Position numbers and translations under genes: made by a program. Of a stretch of DNA of 64,000 bases, positions 56,979-64,000 are shown piece after piece (within the stretch, counting starts at the first letter, position 1; each line of letters opens with the position of its first letter). The stretch is from Bacillus sp. FJAT-29814 (lineage in GTDB: Bacteria; Bacillota; Bacilli; Bacillales; Cytobacillaceae). The notes beneath the pieces are model-generated. The model saw only the letters and a program-made list of their open reading frames with translations. It did not search any database and was not told where the DNA came from. The stretch is from assembly GCF_001510715.1 (NCBI RefSeq), contig NZ_LMTJ01000005.1:140360-204359 (forward strand). The letters run 5' to 3'.

Positions 56979-57293
56979 ATGGCTATTGCACACTTAACCG
57001 ATCAAAATTTTACTGCTGAAACAGGCTCAGGCACTGTTCTGGTAGATTTCTGGGCACCATGGTGCGGACCTTGTAAAATGATTGCACCTGTATTGGAAGA
57101 GCTTGACGCAGAATTGGGCGAAAAAATTAGAATTACTAAGCTTGATGTGGATGAAAATCCGCAAACAGCTGCTAACTTTGGCGTCATGAGCATTCCGACT
57201 TTGTTAGTATTTAAAAATGGCGAAGTCGTTGACAAGGTTGTCGGCTTCCAGCCAAAAGACGCATTGGCAAGCGTTCTGCAAAAACACATTTAA
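56979..57293 (+). CDS. trxA: Thioredoxin
   Basis: A 104-residue thioredoxin that reduces protein disulfides in the cytoplasm. The redox motif WAPWCGPCK has C29 and C32, and the conserved cis-proline is in [13 protein letters not shown]. No signal peptide is present, so it is the general TrxA rather than an exported form. The ATG follows TTAGGAGGTC. It has its own terminator after it, so it is probably a single-gene unit between etfA and uvrC, as in B. subtilis. Confidence 0.97.
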   Translation: MAIAHLTDQNFTAETGSGTVLVDFWAPWCGPCKMIAPVLEELDAELGEKIRITKLDVDENPQTAANFGVMSIPTLLVFKNGEVVDKVVGFQPKDALASVLQKHI

Positions 57294-57305
57294 GTTGTGT
57301 ACACT

Positions 57306-57337
57306 AACCTCAGCATTGAGCTGGGGTTTATTTTTTT
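57306..57337 (+). terminator. Terminator after trxA
   Basis: AACCTCAGC (57306-57314) pairs with GCTGGGGTT (57320-57328, one G-U), followed by a T-rich run. Confidence 0.88.
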
Positions 57338-57419
57338 GCTAATAACCTCCTACTTCCCTAAAGCTCACGAATGCTATAAAATTTAAAGATAACCATTTGA
57401 CGGAGAGGAGCCGGCATTT

Positions 57420-59195
57420 ATGAATGAAATAATCAAACAGAAGCTGACACTATTGCCCGACCAGCCTGGCTGCTACTTAATGAAAGACCGTCAGGGAACA
57501 ATTATTTATGTCGGGAAAGCGAAAGTCTTAAAAAACCGCGTCCGTTCCTACTTCACTGGATCGCATGACGGCAAAACATTTAGGCTTGTCAATGAAATCG
57601 AAGACTTTGAATATATTGTTACTTCATCCAATATTGAAGCACTGCTTTTGGAATTAAACCTAATTAAGAAATATGATCCAAAATATAACGTCATGCTCAA
57701 GGATGATAAGACCTACCCGTTTATTAAACTGACGGCAGAACGTCATCCGAAGCTAATTATTACCAGGAAAGTCAAAAAGGACAAGGGAAAATACTTTGGA
57801 CCTTATCCGAATGTGGGAGCAGCAAATGAAACTAAAAAACTGCTCGATCGGATTTATCCGCTGCGCAAATGTTCAACCCTGCCTGACAGGGTCTGCCTGT
57901 ATTACCATTTGGGCCAGTGCTTGGCACCATGTGTCAATCAGGTGGAGGAAGAGCAGTATAAACAGATGACCGATGAGATTTCCCGGTTTTTAAACGGCGG
58001 TTATAAGGAAATTAAAAAGGAATTATCGGAAAGAATGACGGCGGCCGCCGAAGAACTCGATTTTGAGCGGGCCAAAGAATATCGCGATAAAATCGTCCAT
58101 ATTGAAACAATTATGGAAAAGCAAAAAATCACGATGACTGATTTTACTGACCGCGATGTATTTGGCTATGCGGTCGATAAAGGCTGGATGTGTGTCCAAG
58201 TCTTTTTTGTCCGCCAAGGCAAGTTGATCGAACGGGATGTTTCGATGTTCCCGGTTTACAATGAACCGGAGGAAGAAATCCTGACGTTCCTTGGACAATT
58301 TTATCAACAGTCCAATCACTTTAAGCCGAAGGAAATACTGATTCAAGACGATGTTGATTTGCAGATGGCAGAACAGCTGCTTGAAGTAAAGATTCTCCAA
58401 CCACAACGCGGGCAAAAAAAGGACCTCGTCAAAATGGCAATAAAAAATGCAAAAATTGCGTTGAAGGAAAAGTTCTCACTAATAGAAAAAGATGAGGAGC
58501 GAACCATTAAGGCTGTCGAAAACCTAGGTGAGGCGATTGGCATCTATACGCCGCACAGGATTGAGGCATTTGACAACTCCAATATTCAAGGAACCGACCC
58601 GGTTTCGGCGCTGGTGGTATTTATCGATGGGAAACCGAATAAACGAGAATATCGCAAATACAAGATTAAGTCAGTTAAAGGGCCGGATGATTACGAATCG
58701 ATGCGGGAAGTGACGAGAAGAAGATACTCTCGGGTATTAAAGGAGAATTTGCCGCTGCCTGACTTGATTATTATCGACGGTGGTAAAGGCCATGTCGAGG
58801 CAGTTCGCGATGTCCTGGAAAATGAATTGGGCTTGGACATCCCGCTTTCCGGCTTGGTGAAGGATGAAAAGCACCGGACATCACAGCTTTTGTATGGGAA
58901 TCCATTGGAGATTGTTCCTTTGGCACGAAACAGCCAGGAATTTTACCTGCTGCAGCGAATCCAGGACGAGGTCCACCGGTTTGCGATCACTTTCCATCGA
59001 CAAACCCGAGGAAAAACCGCGTTTCAGTCAATACTGGATGATATCCCTGGAATTGGTGAAAAGCGAAAAAAACAGCTGCTAAAGGAATTTGGCTCTGTCA
59101 AAAAGATGAAGGAAGCGACCTTGGAAGAATTTAGGGCAGCCGGGCTTCCGCTACCCGTCGCTGAAGAATTAATGAAAAAACTACAGTCACAGTGA
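57420..59195 (+). CDS. uvrC: Excinuclease ABC subunit C
   Basis: A 591-residue UvrC, the dual-incision nuclease of nucleotide excision repair. The N-terminal GIY-YIG nuclease has [19 protein letters not shown]. The cysteine-containing linker is [20 protein letters not shown] followed by APC. The UVR motif that binds UvrB is [20 protein letters not shown]. The RNase H-like nuclease has [20 protein letters not shown] and [17 protein letters not shown], with helix-hairpin-helix at the end ([20 protein letters not shown]). The ATG follows GGAGAGGAG. It precedes the lysine riboswitch. Confidence 0.97.
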   Translation: MNEIIKQKLTLLPDQPGCYLMKDRQGTIIYVGKAKVLKNRVRSYFTGSHDGKTFRLVNEIEDFEYIVTSSNIEALLLELNLIKKYDPKYNVMLKDDKTYPFIKLTAERHPKLIITRKVKKDKGKYFGPYPNVGAANETKKLLDRIYPLRKCSTLPDRVCLYYHLGQCLAPCVNQVEEEQYKQMTDEISRFLNGGYKEIKKELSERMTAAAEELDFERAKEYRDKIVHIETIMEKQKITMTDFTDRDVFGYAVDKGWMCVQVFFVRQGKLIERDVSMFPVYNEPEEEILTFLGQFYQQSNHFKPKEILIQDDVDLQMAEQLLEVKILQPQRGQKKDLVKMAIKNAKIALKEKFSLIEKDEERTIKAVENLGEAIGIYTPHRIEAFDNSNIQGTDPVSALVVFIDGKPNKREYRKYKIKSVKGPDDYESMREVTRRRYSRVLKENLPLPDLIIIDGGKGHVEAVRDVLENELGLDIPLSGLVKDEKHRTSQLLYGNPLEIVPLARNSQEFYLLQRIQDEVHRFAITFHRQTRGKTAFQSILDDIPGIGEKRKKQLLKEFGSVKKMKEATLEEFRAAGLPLPVAEELMKKLQSQ

Positions 59196-59224
59196 TTGTC
59201 AGAAAAAACAGGCTATGCTATAAT
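59196..59224 (+). promoter_or_regulatory. Predicted sigma-A promoter of lysC
   Basis: TTGTCA (59196-59201), a 17-nt spacer, TATAAT (59219-59224) with an extended TG. The -35 overlaps the uvrC stop region. Transcription would start near 59231. Confidence 0.8.
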
Positions 59225-59230
59225 AAGTTG

Positions 59231-59508
59231 AAAATTTAATAATCTATCACTTTTATACGTTAAAGTGAAGGTAGAGGTGCGAGCTTCAAGAGTAAAGGTC
59301 CGGAGAAGAATGAGCTTCAAGGATGGGCTTTGAAAGGGGATGTTCGCCGAAGTGGAGAAAGGCTCATAGCTTTTTCTGCTGGTTCTGTATTGAATAAATG
59401 CAGGATTGTCAGGACTTCGGTCTTGGAGAGCTATCTTTTATTGTTTGCACAGGAATCTATTTTTTTGTGTTTAGTTAAGCAATGAGAGACTCTCTCATTG
59501 CTTTTTTT
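59231..59508 (+). promoter_or_regulatory. Lysine riboswitch (L-box) of lysC
   Basis: Recognised by the conserved core: GTGAAGGTAGAGGTGCGA near 59265-59282, then AGTAAAGGTCC, AAAGGGGATGTTCGCCGAAG near 59332-59351 and the closing CTTGGAGAGCTATCT. The terminator AGCAATGAGAGA (59478-59489) / TCTCTCATTGCT (59491-59502) with a T-run follows. Lysine binding should favour termination and lower aspartokinase synthesis. Confidence 0.93.
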
Positions 59509-59568
59509 ATTTTTTGAGCAAATAAAGCAAAAGATAGCGAATGAGGAAAACTGAAAGTAGGGGAAGAG

Positions 59569-60786
59569 ATGGGATTAATTGTACAGAAATTTGGCGGAAC
59601 ATCCGTTGGCAGCATTGAACGAATTTTAAATGTTACCGAGCGTATACGTGAAGAAACTGTAAGGGGAAATCAGGTTGTAGTAGTCGTCTCGGCAATGGGA
59701 AAAACGACTGATCAGCTTGTAGGTATGGCGAAGGAACTTTCACCGCAGCCTAATAAGCGGGAAATGGATATGCTGCTTTCGACTGGCGAGCAGGTGACGA
59801 TCGCGCTGCTGTCGATGGCCTTAAATGCGAAAGGGCTTCCGGCTGTCTCCTTTACTGGCTGGCAAGCAGGTATTGAAACTGAACCTGTCCATGGCAATGC
59901 CAGAATTTCCAACATCAAAACGGAATCAATCAGGGAGCAGCTTGATGCAGGCAAGGTTGTCATCGTTGCAGGGTTCCAAGGAATAACGGAAGACGGTGAA
60001 ATTACCACGCTGGGGCGCGGTGGGTCAGATACCACAGCCGTTGCGCTGGCAGCCGCATTAAAAGCGGATAAGTGTGATATCTATACCGATGTGACCGGCG
60101 TGTATACAACCGACCCACGGTACATAAAGGACGCGCGTAAGTTGCTATCGGTTTCGTATGATGAAATGCTCGAGCTTGCGAATTTAGGAGCAGGCGTGCT
60201 TCATCCTAGAGCAGTGGAGTTTGCCAAGAACTATGAGGTCCGCCTTGAGGTTCGGTCAAGTATAGAAAAAACAGAAGGTACAGTAATTGAGGGGGAAGCA
60301 TCGATGGAACAAAATTTAGTTGTCCGCGGAGTCGCGTTTGAAGATGAAATTACAAGGGTGACAGTGCTCGGACTTACCAACTCGTTAACAAGCTTATCAA
60401 CAATTTTTACGACATTGGCAAGAAATCATATTAACGTAGATATTATCATTCAAAGTACAACTGAAGCCGGAACTGCCAATCTGTCGTTCTCCATTCACAC
60501 CAATGATTGGCTCGAAACCTTAAATGTTCTTGAAGAAAACAAGGAGTTGCTGGGTTATGAGCAGCTTGATGCCGAAAACAAGCTTGCGAAGGTTTCAATT
60601 GTCGGGTCCGGAATGATTTCTAATCCGGGGGTAGCCGCGCAAATGTTCGAGGTCCTTGCGTCCCACAACATCCCAATCAAAATGGTAAGTACCTCCGAAA
60701 TCAAAGTCTCAGCAGTCGTCGAAGAAAAACATATGCTCTCAGCAGTCGAGGCTCTGCACAAAGCATTTGAACTAGGCAATCAATAA
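59569..60786 (+). CDS. lysC: Aspartokinase II, alpha subunit
   Basis: A 405-residue aspartate kinase, first step from aspartate toward lysine, diaminopimelate and dipicolinate (needed in spores). The kinase domain starts VQKFGGTSVGSIERILNVTE and has LSTGEQVTIALLSMALNAKG, TLGRGGSDTTAVALAAALKA and YTDVTGVYTTDPRYI. Two C-terminal ACT domains bind lysine (VTVLGLTNSLTSLSTIF; VSIVGSGMISNPGVAAQMFE). The ATG follows AGGGGAAGAG. Synthesis is controlled by the lysine riboswitch. An internal start at 60304 should give the beta subunit. Confidence 0.97.
   Translation: MGLIVQKFGGTSVGSIERILNVTERIREETVRGNQVVVVVSAMGKTTDQLVGMAKELSPQPNKREMDMLLSTGEQVTIALLSMALNAKGLPAVSFTGWQAGIETEPVHGNARISNIKTESIREQLDAGKVVIVAGFQGITEDGEITTLGRGGSDTTAVALAAALKADKCDIYTDVTGVYTTDPRYIKDARKLLSVSYDEMLELANLGAGVLHPRAVEFAKNYEVRLEVRSSIEKTEGTVIEGEASMEQNLVVRGVAFEDEITRVTVLGLTNSLTSLSTIFTTLARNHINVDIIIQSTTEAGTANLSFSIHTNDWLETLNVLEENKELLGYEQLDAENKLAKVSIVGSGMISNPGVAAQMFEVLASHNIPIKMVSTSEIKVSAVVEEKHMLSAVEALHKAFELGNQ
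60304..60786 (+). CDS. lysC: Aspartokinase II beta subunit from internal start
   Basis: An in-frame ATG at codon 246 (MEQNLVVRGVAFEDE) is preceded by GAGGGGGA at 60289-60296, 7 nt upstream, a full ribosome binding site inside the gene. In B. subtilis aspartokinase II is an alpha2-beta2 enzyme whose beta chain is made from such an internal start in lysC (near Met247). The product here would be 160 residues, consisting of the two ACT domains only. The evidence is positional and by analogy. Confidence 0.7.
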   Translation: MEQNLVVRGVAFEDEITRVTVLGLTNSLTSLSTIFTTLARNHINVDIIIQSTTEAGTANLSFSIHTNDWLETLNVLEENKELLGYEQLDAENKLAKVSIVGSGMISNPGVAAQMFEVLASHNIPIKMVSTSEIKVSAVVEEKHMLSAVEALHKAFELGNQ

Positions 60787-60792
60787 AAATAA

Positions 60793-60824
60793 AAAAGGCG
60801 ACAGATAGCGCTCTGTCACCTTTC
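60793..60824. terminator. Terminator between lysC and yslB
   Basis: AAAGG-C-GACAG and CTGTC-A-CCTTT form the stem. The plus side has only TTT, while on the minus strand the stem is followed by TTTTTTATTTTT, so it is stronger for the convergent yslB transcript. Confidence 0.75.
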
Positions 60825-60845
60825 GAAAAAAGTGTCATTCAAAAA

Positions 60846-60951
60846 TGGTGTCAGGCACCACTCGTGGACAAATGTCCTTGTACGGTGGACATGGTTGTCC
60901 GCCGTACAAGGACATTTTGACGATTTTGTCTTTTTGTGGTGCCTGACACCG
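60846..60951. repeat. Intergenic hairpin repeat with GTGTCAGGCACC ends
   Basis: The ends are perfect inverted copies: GGTGTCAGGCACCAC (60847-60861) and its complement at 60936-60950. Inside lies a second hairpin of about 22 bp (60870-60891 with 60896-60917, one G-U) with a 4-nt loop. The end sequence resembles a dispersed Bacillaceae repeat. It is non-coding and lies in the 3' region of yslB. Confidence 0.8.
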
Positions 60952-60960
60952 AATTCCAAA

Positions 60961-61413
60961 TTATGGTTGGTCTTTCCGATCCCACTTGACGGTAAAGAGA
61001 ACTTTGTTGGATTTCTTGATTGGGTGCTCGAAGGTTTCGGCAATGGCATCCTTCTGAAGTTCGATTTGTTGGGCAAGGAAGCCTGCTTCGAGCTGGAAGA
61101 AGTGTTCTGCTTTTGTTTTGACTCGGGAGACAATGAGCGGGCTGACGAGCTCTAGTTCTAGGACATTTTTTGTTTCATTTTTAATTGCCAACTCTCCCCA
61201 AGAGGCCTTGGTGAAAAATTCAATAATTTGCTCCATGGTTTCCAACGGATATTTTCGAGCAAGACGTTTACCGGCCCAGTATAGAATTTCAGGTGTATCT
61301 TTTCCAAGAATCTCGGGCAGCAGGACTTCTCTAATTAGTTCATAACCAAACATCGAGATGCTTCTTGGTTCCAATGTAATTGCATCTTGTTCTGCAACAG
61401 GACTATTTTTCAT
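60961..61413 (-). CDS. yslB: YslB family protein (DUF2507)
   Basis: A 150-residue soluble protein of the YslB/DUF2507 family, function unknown; the fold is related to V4R-type ligand-binding domains as far as I recall. Conserved parts are SISMFGYELIREVLLPEILG, ILYWAGKRLARKYPLETMEQ, FFTKASWGEL and QLEAGFLAQQIEL. The ATG at 61413 is chosen (GGGG 6 nt upstream); GTG at 61425 overlaps that site. It is on the minus strand, convergent with lysC and divergent from sdhC, the same arrangement as in B. subtilis. Confidence 0.86.
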   Translation of the reverse strand: MKNSPVAEQDAITLEPRSISMFGYELIREVLLPEILGKDTPEILYWAGKRLARKYPLETMEQIIEFFTKASWGELAIKNETKNVLELELVSPLIVSRVKTKAEHFFQLEAGFLAQQIELQKDAIAETFEHPIKKSNKVLFTVKWDRKDQP

Positions 61414-61481
61414 ATGTTTCCCCACTTTCTATCATTCTATTATATACAATTTGGGGCAAATTTCAGTACAGGTTTACCTCT

Positions 61482-61495
61482 GGAAAACGCTTACA
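61482..61495. promoter_or_regulatory. Possible CcpA (cre) site upstream of sdhC
   Basis: GGAAAACGCTTACA matches TGNAANCGNWNNCA at all but the first base. It lies about 230 bp before the predicted sdhC promoter and nearer to yslB, so its target is unclear. Confidence 0.35.
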
Positions 61496-61541
61496 TAACA
61501 ATTGGGATTTTTTACTATCGCGCAATACCTTCTCTTTTTTA

Positions 61542-61599
61542 TTGTCATAATTATCATTGCCAAATGAGGGGTAATTTCATTAAGTAAAATGTTGGCAAT
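61542..61599. other. Inverted repeats and Fur-box-like sequence upstream of sdhC
   Basis: TTGTCATAATTATCA (61542-61556) matches the 7-1-7 Fur core TGATAATNATTATCA at 12 of 14 positions. ATTGCCAA (61556-61563) and TTGGCAAT (61592-61599) form an 8-bp inverted pair. No gene is seen between yslB and sdhC (61414-61834); the rest is AT-rich. Confidence 0.35.
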
Positions 61600-61714
61600 T
61601 AAAAAGCATTGTCCAACTTCACCATTGTTCGAAGAGATTGATTTTCAACTCTATTACAATATCAATATATTTTAAAAATTTTATTTTTTCTATTGTAATT
61701 ATGTATCCGTTTCC

Positions 61715-61743
61715 TTGACGCTCTATGATGTTGGGAGTAAAAT
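61715..61743 (+). promoter_or_regulatory. Predicted sigma-A promoter of sdhCA
   Basis: TTGACG (61715-61720), a 17-nt spacer, TAAAAT (61738-61743). The leader would be about 85 nt. Confidence 0.7.
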
Positions 61744-61834
61744 GGACATGTCACATAATTGTCACAGTGTTGTAGGTTTTGGGGGATTTATGAAACCTAA
61801 CAGCATTTTTTTAAAACTTAAAGGGGGTAAATCA

Positions 61835-62443
61835 ATGGCGGGGAATCGCGAATTTTTTAATCGGAGATTGCATTCGCTGCTCGGGGTCATTCCGATTGGG
61901 CTATTTCTTTTGCAGCACCTTACAGTGAACCACTTCGCAACAGATGGTGTGGATGCCTTCAACAAGGCAGCAAACTTTATGGGGAATCTTCCATTCCGTT
62001 ATGTCCTAGAGACAGTAGTAATCTATTTACCATTGCTTTTTCATGCAATCTATGGGCTGTATATCGCATTTACAGCAAAAAACAATGTTAGCAGATTTGG
62101 ACATTTCAGAAACTGGATGTTCCTAGTGCAACGTATTACAGGCGTTATTACTCTTATATTTATTACTTGGCATGTTTGGGAAACTCGTGTAGCTGCGGCA
62201 TTTGGGGCAGAAGTCAACTTCCAAATGATGCAGGATATTTTATCTTCGCCATTAATGTTTGCATTTTATGTAGTCGGAATACTTTCGGCCATTTTCCATT
62301 TTGCAAACGGCCTATGGTCATTCCTGGTTAGCTGGGGCATTACGCAATCTCCACGTTCACAAGCCATTTCTACATATGTTACAATGGCAGTTTTTGTTCT
62401 TCTTTCGATTGTAGGAATACAGACTTTATTGGCATTTGTTTAA
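61835..62443 (+). CDS. sdhC: Succinate dehydrogenase cytochrome b558 subunit
   Basis: A 202-residue membrane anchor of complex II with five helices and two haems, as in B. subtilis, where it passes electrons to menaquinone. Histidines that can hold haem lie in RRLHSLLGVIP, LLQHLTVNHF, LLFHAIYGLY, FITWHVWETR and AIFHFANGLWSF. The ATG at 61835 (MAGNREFFNRRLH) follows AAAGGGGGTAAATCA; longer in-frame starts extend into the promoter. It is followed by sdhA after 44 bp. Confidence 0.95.
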   Translation: MAGNREFFNRRLHSLLGVIPIGLFLLQHLTVNHFATDGVDAFNKAANFMGNLPFRYVLETVVIYLPLLFHAIYGLYIAFTAKNNVSRFGHFRNWMFLVQRITGVITLIFITWHVWETRVAAAFGAEVNFQMMQDILSSPLMFAFYVVGILSAIFHFANGLWSFLVSWGITQSPRSQAISTYVTMAVFVLLSIVGIQTLLAFV

Positions 62444-62487
62444 AAAATTGGCCAATCTAGGATTTTGGATTAAAGGAGTGAGTCAGA

Positions 62488-64000
62488 ATGAGTAAGGGTA
62501 AGGTGATCATCGTTGGCGGCGGATTGGCCGGCTTGATGGCAACAATTAAAGTTGCGGAACACGGAACACCTGTAGAATTGTTTTCACTAGTTCCTGTTAA
62601 GCGCTCTCACTCTGTTTGTGCCCAGGGCGGTATTAATGGAGCAGTAAATACAAAAGGTGAAGGGGATTCCCCGTTGATCCACTTTGATGATACGATTTAT
62701 GGCGGAGACTTCTTGGCGAACCAGCCTCCTGTTAAAGCAATGTGTGAGGCGGCGCCGGGCATTATTAATCTATTTGACCGGATGGGTGTTATGTTTAACC
62801 GTACACCGGAAGGACTACTAGACTTCCGTCGTTTCGGAGGCACTCAGCACCACCGTACAGCGTTTGCCGGCGCTACAACAGGTCAGCAATTGCTATACGC
62901 ATTAGATGAGCAAGTGCGCCGTCATGAGGTAGAAGGACTTGTTACTAAATATGAGGGCTGGGAGTTCCTCGGCGCTATTGTAGATGATGAAGGCGTCTGC
63001 CGCGGAGTTGTTGCTCAAGACTTGAAAACAATGGAAATCAAATCGTTTGCTGCTGATGCAGTCATCATGGCAACCGGCGGACCTGGGATTATTTTCGGAA
63101 AATCGACTAACTCGGTTATTAACACTGGTTCTGCAGCTTCCATCGTCTATCAGCAGGGTGCCTATTATGCAAACGGTGAAATGATTCAAATTCACCCAAC
63201 CGCTATTCCCGGGGATGACAAACTGCGTTTGATGAGTGAATCGGCACGTGGTGAAGGCGGCCGTGTATGGACCTATAAAGACGGTAAGCCATGGTACTTC
63301 CTTGAAGAAAAATATCCGGCATACGGAAACCTTGTACCACGGGATATTGCAACACGTGAAATTTTCGATGTCTGCGTTAACCAAAAACTTGGCGTAAATG
63401 GCGAAAATATGGTATTCCTTGATCTATCCCACAAGGACCCACATGAATTGGATGTAAAGCTTGGCGGAATCATCGAGATTTACGAAAAATTCGTTGGCGA
63501 TGACCCGCGTAAAGTTCCAATGAAGATTTTCCCTGCTGTTCACTATTCAATGGGCGGACTATGGGTTGACTATGACCAAATGACCAACATTCCTGGGCTA
63601 TTTGCTGCTGGGGAATGTGATTACTCTCAGCACGGCGCAAACCGTCTAGGAGCCAACTCACTTCTTTCTGCCGTATACGGCGGAATGGTGGCAGGACCTA
63701 ATGCAGTTAATTACATTAACGGTCTTGAAAAAAGTTCCGATGCAGTTGCTTCTACTGTTTTTGACCGCCATGTTAAAGAACAGGAAGAAAAGTGGAACAA
63801 CATTATGTCTTTAAATGGTACTGAAAACGCCTATGTCCTCCATAAAGAGTTGGGCGAATGGATGACAGATAACGTTACTGTTGTTCGTTACAATGACAAG
63901 CTTTTAAAAACAGATGAGAAAATTCAAGAGCTTATGGAGCGCTATCAAAATATTAACATCAATGACACATCCAAATGGAGCAACCAAGGAGCTGCGTTTA
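62488..64000 (+). CDS. sdhA: Succinate dehydrogenase flavoprotein subunit (partial, runs off the window)
   Basis: The ATG at 62488 follows AAAGGAGTGAGTCAG. 504 codons are present and the frame is still open at the window end. The FAD fold is VIIVGGGLAGLMATIKVAEH; H41 in KRSHSVCAQGGINGA is the expected covalent FAD site. Further marks are FGGTQHHRTAFAGATTGQQL, IQIHPTAIPGDDKLRLMSES, ARGEGGRVWTYKDG, the arginine-containing LVPRDIATREIFD, and FPAVHYSMGGLWVDYDQM. It oxidises succinate to fumarate on the inner face of the membrane with SdhC and SdhB; sdhB should lie beyond the window. Confidence 0.96.
   Translation, partial: MSKGKVIIVGGGLAGLMATIKVAEHGTPVELFSLVPVKRSHSVCAQGGINGAVNTKGEGDSPLIHFDDTIYGGDFLANQPPVKAMCEAAPGIINLFDRMGVMFNRTPEGLLDFRRFGGTQHHRTAFAGATTGQQLLYALDEQVRRHEVEGLVTKYEGWEFLGAIVDDEGVCRGVVAQDLKTMEIKSFAADAVIMATGGPGIIFGKSTNSVINTGSAASIVYQQGAYYANGEMIQIHPTAIPGDDKLRLMSESARGEGGRVWTYKDGKPWYFLEEKYPAYGNLVPRDIATREIFDVCVNQKLGVNGENMVFLDLSHKDPHELDVKLGGIIEIYEKFVGDDPRKVPMKIFPAVHYSMGGLWVDYDQMTNIPGLFAAGECDYSQHGANRLGANSLLSAVYGGMVAGPNAVNYINGLEKSSDAVASTVFDRHVKEQEEKWNNIMSLNGTENAYVLHKELGEWMTDNVTVVRYNDKLLKTDEKIQELMERYQNININDTSKWSNQGAAF

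Overview
The window is a chromosomal segment of a low-GC, Gram-positive, endospore-forming Bacillaceae. The gene order from dnaE to sdhA follows the Bacillus subtilis backbone almost gene for gene. Several spore genes are present (ytrI, ytrH, ytvI, ytaF, ytxC, sspI). Translation signals are Bacillus-like, with strong GGAGG sites, many TTG/GTG starts and an ATT start for infC. The genus may be near Neobacillus, Mesobacillus or Bacillus, but the sequence alone does not fix it. No tRNA, rRNA, phage, transposase or CRISPR array was seen.

Layout. 1-270: a decaying 52-bp tandem repeat. 271-1109 (minus): sporulation pair ytrH-ytrI with a recognisable sigma-E promoter. 1260-11734: dnaE, malic enzyme, a GntR regulator, accDA, pfkA and pyk. 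11891-18091: ytvI (minus), ytwI, then the TCA genes citZ-icd-mdh and a MaoC-like gene. 18234-24745: phoPR, polA, mutM, ytaF. 24767-31664: coaE, gapB, speD, a conserved hypothetical, nrdR, dnaB, dnaI, ytxC. 31734-36978: T-box-thrS, a 114-bp tandem repeat, an isolated minus-strand NERD-domain gene, then the L20-type leader and infC-rpmI-rplT. 37036-39700: ysdA, ysdB, a dimeric dUTPase, an M42 peptidase, sspI. 39821-46583: an rRNA methyltransferase, T-box-pheST, a pterin dehydratase and rnhC (both minus), zapA, cvpA. 46680-51345: polX, mutS2, yshE and a 27-codon membrane ORF. 51616-56810: fatty-acid degradation operon lcfA-fadR-fadB-etfB-etfA. 56979-64000: trxA, uvrC, lysine riboswitch-lysC, yslB (minus), sdhC and the start of sdhA, which runs off the window.

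How the genes work together. Glycolysis (pfkA, pyk), gluconeogenesis (gapB), pyruvate/NADPH supply (malic enzyme), malonyl-CoA synthesis (accDA), the TCA cycle (citZ, icd, mdh, sdhCA) and beta-oxidation (lcfA, fadB, etfBA) are interleaved with replication and repair genes (dnaE, polA, dnaB, dnaI, mutM, polX, mutS2, uvrC, rnhC). Regulation by RNA is dense: two T-boxes, a lysine riboswitch, an L20-type leader, and probable structured leaders before citZ and speD.

Most interesting observations. (1) The GntR/FadR-type regulator between malic enzyme and accD has the same 13-bp palindrome, GTGGTCTGACCAC, in front of the malic-enzyme gene and again in front of accD. This suggests a small autoregulated circuit joining malate decarboxylation to acetyl-CoA carboxylase. 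(2) The citZ leader can fold into a multi-arm structure closed by a 15-bp stem. (3) Four non-coding repeat elements with strong hairpins lie between core genes. (4) PhoR lacks the large extracytoplasmic domain, and the MaoC-like protein beside mdh lacks the usual catalytic histidine.
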